Assembly (NCBI GenBank): GCA_902800045.1 | Contig: CADCCZ010000004.1 | Coordinates: 1 to 64,000 of the forward strand | Reading direction: 5' to 3' | DNA length: 64,000 nucleotides | From: an uncultured Bacteroidia bacterium | Lineage (GTDB): Bacteria; Bacteroidota; Bacteroidia; Bacteroidales; ML635J-15 | The notes under the pieces: generated by a model | The model's database searches: none | The model's input: only the letters and a program-made list of their open reading frames with translations | What the model was told of the DNA's origin: nothing | Position numbers and translations under genes: made by a program | Part shown: in pieces, positions 55,477-62,675 of the stretch | Position numbering within the stretch: the first letter of the stretch is position 1 | Layout: each line of letters opens with the position of its first letter

Positions 55477-56985
55477 TTACTCCGACTTGTGCTGGTTATA
55501 ATACCAGATAGCATCGCGTGTAACCGCCGAATCGAGCGAAACATTCCAAGCTTCGGCTTTCAGCTTTATATCGTTGAGCCATTGAGGAGATGCATATATC
55601 ATGCTTTTTATCTCCTTTATGTATATGTCCTCATTTCTTACCTGCGGCACTCCTTCTTCTCCCAGTTCCTCGAAATATGCTTCTGGATTATTGTAAAGAA
55701 GATACTTCGCGTCGCCAAGCATCACATCTTCGAGTTCTCGGCCTTGTGAATTTGCCTTTTCAACAAGCGAAGCCATCCAGTTTTCATCATTCTTCATATT
55801 TGAGATAATGCCATCAAGCACAGAATTTATTTTGCGGTCGCTGTAGCACAGATGGACAAGTGCATTTGAGATAAAACTATTGCCTAGATCATATATCATT
55901 GCAGTACAATATGATAGCATAACAAAGTTAGTACCAAGCAGTTCTGTTACCAAATCGATTTCGGACGTTGATGTGTAATTGGGAGAGAAATATATAGTAC
56001 TATTGTAATACCAATACTGATAATCGGAAAATATTGAATCCATAGGAATCTCACTGACAAAATTCCAAAAGAACGAATCCCCGATCGCTATCATCTTCGG
56101 TTTTTCCGCAGTTGAGTCATTATCTGTCGACACTGAGGCATACATATTCGGCACCTTAGGAATTTCTCTTGTCAGGTTCATCATCTGCTCAAGGTCATCG
56201 TCGGGTTTGCGCGTTTTGTCGTAATATGCAGGGCCTATGCTTATATTGTGGATATTTTTTTTGCCAATATGTTCCATGTACCTGAAAAGCGAGTCGGCAC
56301 TATGCGCCGCTGCAATATTAGACCAGTGAGTGCCAGTTTGTGGAAACAACGGATAATCGACCTTGCCCTTCTGTTCGACAAAGTATTTAGAAAAATTCAC
56401 ATAGTTAACGTCCAAACTATCGAATAAAACGGGATAATAGTCGACAGCCTTCACACCCATAGGTCGAGTATATTTATCGCCATCGGGAAGATGTTCGGGA
56501 TATACGCGTTCTTTTCCAGGTTCAATCATTACAAACAACGTGACACCGAATTCCTTGAGTATCTCCTGCAACTTATACAGGCGCGTTGCCTCCTTCCTGT
56601 AATTTCCCTTTATAACATCCGGTTCTTCGGTATATTTATACATTCTACTTTGATAGAATTCCTCGACATATTGCGGTTCGTACAGCCAACCATCACGACC
56701 TACTGATACACGAGCTCTTGTAGTACCATAAAAATCCCAAATATACTGGTTGTAGAACCTGATAAACCATTCCCTAAAACCGAAATTCTGCTTGGAGTAA
56801 TTCTCAAGGTTGTTCTGATACGTCCTGTCGGCATATTCATTCATTGTAAACTTCGGGTATAAAACCTCCTCAACAACCCCGCCAAGCGGTTTCATTTCAA
56901 CAAAATGAGTTTTCTCCTGCAAGAAAACCAGCAGGAAAAACGCCATCGTCAGTATACATAATATTCTATGAACCCACTTCTCCAT
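55477..56985 (-). CDS. AlgJ/AlgX-like SGNH acetyltransferase with two C-terminal helical modules
   Basis: The 502 residues have an N-terminal anchor (ILCILTMAFFLLVFLQ). An SGNH-type domain follows with QTGTHWSNIAA (His220) and IAIGDSFFWNFV (Ser304), as in alginate O-acetylation proteins AlgJ and AlgX. After residue 385 two copies of a helical module follow (386-431 and 455-498). Their pattern is I..I...P.W...I..KA...G.SL.....DA.WY..N. The same module occurs once in the GH16-like lipoprotein. The start overlaps the MBOAT stop by one base (TGATG). It probably takes acyl groups moved by the MBOAT protein to a glycan in the periplasm. Confidence 0.85.
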   Translation of the reverse strand: MEKWVHRILCILTMAFFLLVFLQEKTHFVEMKPLGGVVEEVLYPKFTMNEYADRTYQNNLENYSKQNFGFREWFIRFYNQYIWDFYGTTRARVSVGRDGWLYEPQYVEEFYQSRMYKYTEEPDVIKGNYRKEATRLYKLQEILKEFGVTLFVMIEPGKERVYPEHLPDGDKYTRPMGVKAVDYYPVLFDSLDVNYVNFSKYFVEQKGKVDYPLFPQTGTHWSNIAAAHSADSLFRYMEHIGKKNIHNISIGPAYYDKTRKPDDDLEQMMNLTREIPKVPNMYASVSTDNDSTAEKPKMIAIGDSFFWNFVSEIPMDSIFSDYQYWYYNSTIYFSPNYTSTSEIDLVTELLGTNFVMLSYCTAMIYDLGNSFISNALVHLCYSDRKINSVLDGIISNMKNDENWMASLVEKANSQGRELEDVMLGDAKYLLYNNPEAYFEELGEEGVPQVRNEDIYIKEIKSMIYASPQWLNDIKLKAEAWNVSLDSAVTRDAIWYYNQHKSE

Positions 56986-58400
56986 CAGAACCTGAAATAA
57001 ATAAATGGACTAAAACTTGAAACATTGAGAGCCGCAATGCTAAACAGCAACAGGAACATTGCAACAATCCACACCACAATGTGCTGCCATCCAGAATAAT
57101 TGGTGTAGAACACAAATTTCTGCATCTTTTTGCCGAAACCGAATAGTGCCACAAACGAAAATGCAAGTGCCACCACAAGTGTTGTCACAAACTGTGCATC
57201 GTGAATACTTACCGCAGCAAAGTCGAACGAGAACAGGCGCGAAATGAAAGTCCAGCACTGACCGATATCCTCGATTCGGAATATTGCCCAGCCCACCATC
57301 ACGAGGATGAAAGTTATAATTACGCTCGGTACTTTGCCAATCCGTTTATACACATTGCCGAGGAACAGTCTTTCCATCACAAGGAAAAAACCGTGGTATG
57401 CACCCCAGATTACAAAGTTCCAGCTTGCGCCGTGCCACAGTCCCGACAGCAGGAAAACAATCCAAAGGTTGAAGTACATACGTGGCTTTGAACAGCGGTT
57501 TCCTCCAAGCGGAATGTAGAGGTAGTTTTTCATGAATGCACCGAGAGTTATATGCCACCGCCTCCAGAACTCGCTTATGCTTGCCGAATTGTACGGATTG
57601 TCGAAGTTTTCGGGGAAGGAGAAGCCCATCATCCTGCCAAGACCTATTGCCATGTCGGAATAACCCGAAAAGTCAAAGTACAATTGCATGGTGTATGCCG
57701 CTATCACTATCCACGAAGTGCCTGTATCAAGCAAGGCAATGTCACCGCCAAGCTGCACATCGACCCAGCGGCCAAGCACATCGGCTACGAGAATCTTCTT
57801 GCTCAAGCCGATTACAAAGCGGTAGAATCCTTGCAAGCATTCCGACCAGCTATGCGTACGATTGGTAATTTGACCTGCTATCTCGTTGTATCGGACAATA
57901 GGTCCGGCAATCAGCTGCGGAAACATCATTATATACACGATGTAGTCCGACAACTTGCGCATTGGCTCGTTTACACCGCGGTATGTATCAATGGTATATG
58001 TTATGCTCTGGAAGGTAAAGAACGAAATTCCTATCGGCAACAGAATCTTAATCCACTCGATTGGTTCGCTGCCAAACATTCCGCGAATGGCATTTATGTT
58101 TTCCATCGTAAAGTTGCCATATTTGTAGTAGGCGAGCAATCCGAGGCTTACAAAAATGGAAATTCCACAGAAAAGTTTTCGTATCGACTGTTTTTCAGCT
58201 TTGCACATAAACTTCACGAGGAAGAAATTCAATATTGTCGAAGCAGTAAGCTGTATGATGAAGTCGGGGGCTCCGTATGCGTAGAACACCAGCGAAGCCA
58301 AAAGTAAAGTGTAATTGCGGAACCTATTGGGGGTAACAAAATACAGCACCAGAAATGCTGGCAAAAAATACAATAGGAATATGTTGCTGCTAAAAACCAT
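56985..58400 (-). CDS. MBOAT O-acyltransferase (AlgI type)
   Basis: This 471-residue membrane protein has about ten segments. It shows the AlgI/DltB family motifs LPIGISFFTFQSITYTID, QLIAGPIVRYNEI, YFDFSGYSDMAIGLGRMMGF, SEFWRRWHITLGAFMKNYLY (His283) and LSGLWHGASWNFVIWG (catalytic His323). It should bring acyl groups across the membrane for the AlgJ-like partner. It lies 10 bases after the GH16-like lipoprotein gene. Confidence 0.95.
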   Translation of the reverse strand: MVFSSNIFLLYFLPAFLVLYFVTPNRFRNYTLLLASLVFYAYGAPDFIIQLTASTILNFFLVKFMCKAEKQSIRKLFCGISIFVSLGLLAYYKYGNFTMENINAIRGMFGSEPIEWIKILLPIGISFFTFQSITYTIDTYRGVNEPMRKLSDYIVYIMMFPQLIAGPIVRYNEIAGQITNRTHSWSECLQGFYRFVIGLSKKILVADVLGRWVDVQLGGDIALLDTGTSWIVIAAYTMQLYFDFSGYSDMAIGLGRMMGFSFPENFDNPYNSASISEFWRRWHITLGAFMKNYLYIPLGGNRCSKPRMYFNLWIVFLLSGLWHGASWNFVIWGAYHGFFLVMERLFLGNVYKRIGKVPSVIITFILVMVGWAIFRIEDIGQCWTFISRLFSFDFAAVSIHDAQFVTTLVVALAFSFVALFGFGKKMQKFVFYTNYSGWQHIVVWIVAMFLLLFSIAALNVSSFSPFIYFRF

Positions 58401-58410
58401 TTCTCTTATT

Positions 58411-60375
58411 TTACTCTATTACAATTTCGTACACACGTCCTTCGATGTCGCTCTTATTGAACGGAATAAGCCCCTGCTCGAACACTATCGGCGGCCACCA
58501 TTCCGAATAATGGTATTCCTGTGTTATGATGCAAAGCATCTGGTTGTTTGGAATGGAAGTCACCTTGTCGTTCATATAACCCACAACCTTCATCTTGTCG
58601 GGAGAACTTCCCAGTCGCCAGATTATTTCGGTGGGACGCCATTCTATCTCGTAGTAATAGTATTCTTCGCCGAATACATCGTTCGACATCGGGCTCTTGA
58701 TTGTCAAAGCCTTGTACAAGTCTGACCAACGCATTGCTTCGTAGGTTGCGCCTTCGTAGTTTATGTAGTTTATGCCCGATGCAAAATTCACCGGCTGCGG
58801 ACAAGCCAAGTCCCAATTGGTGCAGCAGTACATGATTTCGTTGTTGTGCATGGCATCGTCCTTTGTTGCAGGCTTATTCCTGTAATATTGTTCAGGCCAG
58901 TACCTCGAAGCCTTAACAATCTCAATATCAATCTCCGAATACTTGTTAAAAGTCTCGCGCACAGGATTTTCCGAGTCATCACCCTTGTCGATGTACCCAC
59001 AGTTGTAGCAACCGCGACGGTTGTTCCACGGATGGTTGTCCTGATATATCAACCAGAATGCGTATGTGAGTCCGTTCCAAATGTTGTGTTCGTTGAGCAT
59101 TGACGGAAATTTAATCTTGCCACGATATTTTCCGTACGTAAAGCCGAGACGAGTCTTTATGCCCGTCGATTCCTTCTTCATGTTGTTGGCATCGGAACCT
59201 GGGTTTACAATGCTTATATATTCGCCATTTTCAGCGACTTTCACTGTAGAACAAGGCTTGTCGGTTATCTGCGGATAGTCCTGCAAGCGTTGCGAAGCAG
59301 AATATTTCTTGTCGCCTTTTGCGTATTCTTCCAATGTAAAATCGGGATTGCCAACAACATCGCGGATTTCAGGAATATTTCGCAGCGTATATTGCTGACT
59401 TACAGCAGGGAAAAACTGCTGGTACAATGCCTTGCGGTACAACGAATCGTTTGAACCGCATTCGTCGCAACTATTTTCCATCGTGTATTCGGGAGTGCGG
59501 ATATTTAACTCGTCAACAAAAATTCCATCCTTTGGTGTAATAACAGCCCTTGTCTTGAGCACTTTTTTGCTTTTTTCCACTACAATGTTATCCGACTTGT
59601 TAGCGGAAAACCACTCGAACGGGTTAACAAACTTGCCATTTTCATCCGTCAGCGATATGTTCTTCACATAGTCGGGAATTTCGGCAAGACCTTTCTCGTT
59701 GCATACGACAAGCATAAACGAATAGCAGCCGACGCGAGGATTACGTTTCCAGCGATGGTTTATGTCCCCGTCGGCATGGCGTTCGTTGGCGATAACCCAT
59801 TGGGCATCAAGAAATAATTGCTTTTCGACAGAATAACCGTTGTTTTTGGCTTTTTCGACAATGGATGCATACCAATCAGGCTGCCGCCTTATGCCATCGG
59901 CCACTTTTTGTATATTCTCATAACTTGCGGTATTCTCCGAAATATCACTGCCATAATATATTTTCTCGTCACGCGGATTTCCTACTATGCGGAAAAAATC
60001 CTCAACATTCTCATCTCCAGCAACTTCCTTAAATCCAACGGAAACATCTTCCCAACTTCCGTAGAAATTCTCGTCACACAACGAGTCGCCTTCCGAAAAC
60101 TTATAGGTTTCGTTCTGATAATAAATCTTGTAGAAAAGTTTTTCTCCTTCCAACGACGGCACATCGAACGAAAACTTGAATCCTTCGTCGCTTGTCTGGC
60201 GCACCGACGGCAGCACAATGCCATTAAGCACCACATCCTCCAAATCCATGTCCAGCACAACAGTATCGTTTGTCGAATCGAAATTTTCAATTGGATTGAA
60301 ATTAAGAGTCCGACTGCTACACGACAACAATACTGCCGAAACGGCAAATGATGCGAAAACAATCCAAAATTTCAT
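58411..60375 (-). CDS. Lipoprotein with helical module and C-terminal GH16-like domain
   Basis: The 654 residues begin with a lipoprotein signal (AVSAVLLSC, Cys19) and an unknown beta-rich region. Residues 152-197 form the helical module shared with the AlgJ-like protein (VADGIRRQPDWYASIVEKAK, then LDAQWVIANE). Residues about 376-654 show the GH16 (laminarinase-type) pattern: GKYRGKIKFP, catalytic E481-I-D-I-E485 (SEIDIEIVK), and YYYYEIEWRPTEIIWRLG. It probably binds or cuts a beta-glucan-like glycan at the surface. A long cysteine-containing middle (CDECG, CYNCG, CCTNWDLAC) is unusual. It overlaps ettA by one base. Confidence 0.78.
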   Translation of the reverse strand: MKFWIVFASFAVSAVLLSCSSRTLNFNPIENFDSTNDTVVLDMDLEDVVLNGIVLPSVRQTSDEGFKFSFDVPSLEGEKLFYKIYYQNETYKFSEGDSLCDENFYGSWEDVSVGFKEVAGDENVEDFFRIVGNPRDEKIYYGSDISENTASYENIQKVADGIRRQPDWYASIVEKAKNNGYSVEKQLFLDAQWVIANERHADGDINHRWKRNPRVGCYSFMLVVCNEKGLAEIPDYVKNISLTDENGKFVNPFEWFSANKSDNIVVEKSKKVLKTRAVITPKDGIFVDELNIRTPEYTMENSCDECGSNDSLYRKALYQQFFPAVSQQYTLRNIPEIRDVVGNPDFTLEEYAKGDKKYSASQRLQDYPQITDKPCSTVKVAENGEYISIVNPGSDANNMKKESTGIKTRLGFTYGKYRGKIKFPSMLNEHNIWNGLTYAFWLIYQDNHPWNNRRGCYNCGYIDKGDDSENPVRETFNKYSEIDIEIVKASRYWPEQYYRNKPATKDDAMHNNEIMYCCTNWDLACPQPVNFASGINYINYEGATYEAMRWSDLYKALTIKSPMSNDVFGEEYYYYEIEWRPTEIIWRLGSSPDKMKVVGYMNDKVTSIPNNQMLCIITQEYHYSEWWPPIVFEQGLIPFNKSDIEGRVYEIVIE

Positions 60376-62063
60376 TACTCCATCAATTTTCTGTACTTAA
60401 TTCTATGCGGGTCGATGTCGCCTAAGCGCTTGCGCTTGTTCTCCTCGTATTCGGAGTACGAACCTTCGAAGAATACAACCTGCGAATCGCCTTCGAAAGC
60501 CAGAATGTGAGTTGCAACACGGTCGAGGAACCAGCGGTCGTGGGTGATAACTACGGCGCAGCCTGCAAAATCTTCCAAACCATCTTCCAAAGCACGCAAA
60601 GTGTTGACATCAATGTCGTTGGTAGGCTCATCAAGGAGCAATACGTTGGCTTCCGACTTCAAGGTCAATGCCAGATGCAGACGGTTGCGCTCGCCACCCG
60701 ACAGCACTCCGCACTTCTTTTCCTGGTCGGCACCGCTGAAGTTGAAACGACCTACGTAGGCACGGGCGTTAACCAGTTTTCCGCCCAACTGAACAAATTC
60801 AGCACCGCCCGAAATAACCTCGAAGACGGTCTTTTCGGGGTCGATAGCCTCGTGGGCCTGGTCAACATAACCGATTTTTACAGTATCGCCAATCTCGAAG
60901 CTACCGCTGTCGGGCTGCACAAGTCCCATCATCAGGCGGAAAAGCGTAGTCTTTCCTGCTCCGTTGGGACCAATGATACCGACGATTCCTGCTGGCGGAA
61001 GCGAGAAACTGAGGTTTTCGAACAGCAACTTGTCGCCGAATGCCTTGGTGATATTATTTGCAACCAAGACTTTGTCGCCCAAACGCGGACCGTTCGGAAT
61101 GAATATTTCGAGTTTTTCTTCTTTCTGCTTTACATCTTCGTTGAGCATCCTATCGTAAGCCGACAGACGGGCTTTCGACTTTGTACCACGTGCCTTTGGC
61201 GACATGCGCACCCACTCGAGCTCGCGTTCCAAAGTCTTGCGGCGTTTCGAAGCAACTTTTTCTTCCATAGCCATTCGGGCGGTTTTCTGCTCCAGCCACG
61301 ACGAATAGTTGCCCTTCCACGGAATGCCTTCGCCACGGTCGAGTTCAAGAATCCAGCCTGCAACATTGTCGAGGAAGTAACGGTCGTGGGTAACGCAGAT
61401 TACAGTACCCTTGTACTGCTGCAAGTGCTGTTCGAGCCAGTGGATCGACTCTGCATCGAGGTGGTTGGTAGGCTCGTCGAGCAACAGAATGTCGGGTTCG
61501 GTGAGCAGCAGGCGGCACAGAGCCACGCGACGACGTTCGCCTCCCGAAAGGTGAGCCACCGACTCGTCGCCATCGGGACAACGCAGGGCGTCCATGGCGC
61601 GTTCGAGCTTCGAATCGATGTTCCAAGCATCGGCAGCGTCAATCTTGTCCTGCAACTCGGCCTGACGGTTCATGAGCTTGTCCATCTTGTCGGGGTCCTC
61701 GTAGTACTCGGGCAAACCGAACAAATCGTTTATCTCCTCGTACTCCTTGAGCATCGAAACTATTTCGTGTACGCCTTCCTCAACGATTTCCTTCACGGTC
61801 TTAGTGTTGTCGAGTTCGGGTTCCTGTGGCAGATAACCTACTGTGTATCCCGGCGAAAATGCCACTTCGCCCTCGAAAGCCTTATCGACTCCTGCGATTA
61901 TCTTCAGCAGGGTTGACTTTCCCGAACCGTTAAGACCGATTATACCTATTTTTGCACCGTAGAAAAACGACAGATAAATGTCCTTCAATATCTGCCTCTG
62001 CGGCGGAATCTTCTTGCTTACGTTGACCATCGAGAAGATGATCTTGTTGTCTATATCACTCAT
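60375..62063 (-). CDS. ettA: Energy-dependent translational throttle EttA (ABC-F)
   Basis: The 562 residues hold two ABC domains: Walker A GLNGSGKSTLLK and GPNGAGKTTLFR; signatures LSGGERRRVALCRLLL and LSGGERNRLHLAL; Walker B ILLLDEPTNHLD and VLLLDEPTNDID. The linker contains the EttA arm (ERELEWVRMSPKARGTKSKA). EttA binds the ribosomal E site and senses ATP/ADP. It heads a run of envelope-modification genes with a one-base overlap, an unusual place for it. Confidence 0.96.
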   Translation of the reverse strand: MSDIDNKIIFSMVNVSKKIPPQRQILKDIYLSFFYGAKIGIIGLNGSGKSTLLKIIAGVDKAFEGEVAFSPGYTVGYLPQEPELDNTKTVKEIVEEGVHEIVSMLKEYEEINDLFGLPEYYEDPDKMDKLMNRQAELQDKIDAADAWNIDSKLERAMDALRCPDGDESVAHLSGGERRRVALCRLLLTEPDILLLDEPTNHLDAESIHWLEQHLQQYKGTVICVTHDRYFLDNVAGWILELDRGEGIPWKGNYSSWLEQKTARMAMEEKVASKRRKTLERELEWVRMSPKARGTKSKARLSAYDRMLNEDVKQKEEKLEIFIPNGPRLGDKVLVANNITKAFGDKLLFENLSFSLPPAGIVGIIGPNGAGKTTLFRLMMGLVQPDSGSFEIGDTVKIGYVDQAHEAIDPEKTVFEVISGGAEFVQLGGKLVNARAYVGRFNFSGADQEKKCGVLSGGERNRLHLALTLKSEANVLLLDEPTNDIDVNTLRALEDGLEDFAGCAVVITHDRWFLDRVATHILAFEGDSQVVFFEGSYSEYEENKRKRLGDIDPHRIKYRKLME

Positions 62064-62086
62064 GTTTAAATTTTACTTGTGAGGTG

Positions 62087-62117
62087 CAAAGATAAGGAAT
62101 ATTTACGATTTGGCAAA
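62087..62117 (-). promoter_or_regulatory. Promoter of ettA and the downstream glycan-modification genes
   Basis: On the minus strand TTTG (62114-62117) and TATCTTTG (62087-62094) are exactly 19 bases apart, a full consensus match. Confidence 0.85.
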
Positions 62118-62279
62118 GCCGAGCTAAAGGTTACGAAGGCTAGTTCTTGAATTTCGTTCGCGCTGTCACAGTTTTTGTTTGCTCCATTTCATTCCGCTGC
62201 AAAAACTCCGCCAGCGCTTTTCCACCGCAGCTACCGCTGCTACATATATGTGACCCCGCTGGGGTCTATGGCAACAATT

Positions 62280-62358
62280 ACCGCAATGTTGTTTGCCCCT
62301 CCTCGCCCTAAGGTCCTTAAAAACCTTAAGGGCGTTAAATTGGGCAAAAGTGTGCGGT
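62280..62358. repeat. Hairpin repeat family A, copy A5
   Basis: ACCGCA/TGCGGT (62280-62285, 62353-62358) and TTTGCCC/GGGCAAA (62292-62298, 62342-62348) enclose CGCCCTAAGG/CCTTAAGGGCG, almost identical to A3. Preceding 62118-62279 has T-rich and CCCCGCTGGGG words but no gene. Confidence 0.85.
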
Positions 62359-62360
62359 AA

Positions 62361-62442
62361 TGTGTGTGGAGATCGCGGATAGCCGACCGCAACAACGCTC
62401 CCCGTTCCGTATCGCGTGTGCGCTCTGGCTTCCGCGATGACT
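62361..62442. repeat. Repeat family B, copy B3
   Basis: Same unit as B1 and B2: TGTGTGTGGAGATCGCGGAT at the start and GCTTCCGCGATGACT at the end, with a small change in the middle (AGCCGACCGCAACAACG). It lies between A5 and A6. Confidence 0.85.
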
Positions 62443-62471
62443 GGTAGGCTGGGGTCGGCGGTGAGAAAATT

Positions 62472-62560
62472 ACCGCAATGTTTTTTGCCCCACCGCCCTA
62501 TGTAGGGGCAGGTTTAAACCTGCCCCTACATGGCGTTAAACTTGGGCAAAACCATGCGGT
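62472..62560. repeat. Hairpin repeat family A, copy A6, with a 32-base palindrome as its tip
   Basis: ACCGCA/TGCGGT (62472-62477, 62555-62560) and TTTGCCC/GGGCAAA (62484-62490, 62544-62550) are as in A3 and A5. The central segment is replaced by a perfect 32-base palindrome at 62500-62531, with arms ATGTAGGGGCAGGTTT. Bases just outside (CCGCCCTA and GGCGTTAAACTT) match A3, so the boundaries of the exchange are sharp. Confidence 0.88.
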
Positions 62561-62641
62561 ATTGTTGCACATTTTTTTGAATTTTGTCCGCATAATATTT
62601 ATGGTATAATTTATGCATTCCACCAATCAAAATATTTTACC

Positions 62642-62649
62642 TAACTTTG
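62642..62649 (+). promoter_or_regulatory. Promoter -7 element of the alpha-2-macroglobulin-like gene
   Basis: TAACTTTG lies 26 bases before the ATG at 62676 and fits TAnnTTTG. Confidence 0.6.
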
Positions 62650-62675
62650 CGTTTTAACAGAAAAAACATCGCGCG

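Noticed and set aside
60507-61916. 469-codon open frame antisense to ettA
   Set aside because: It is the complement of a conserved ABC-F gene, with no domain of its own.
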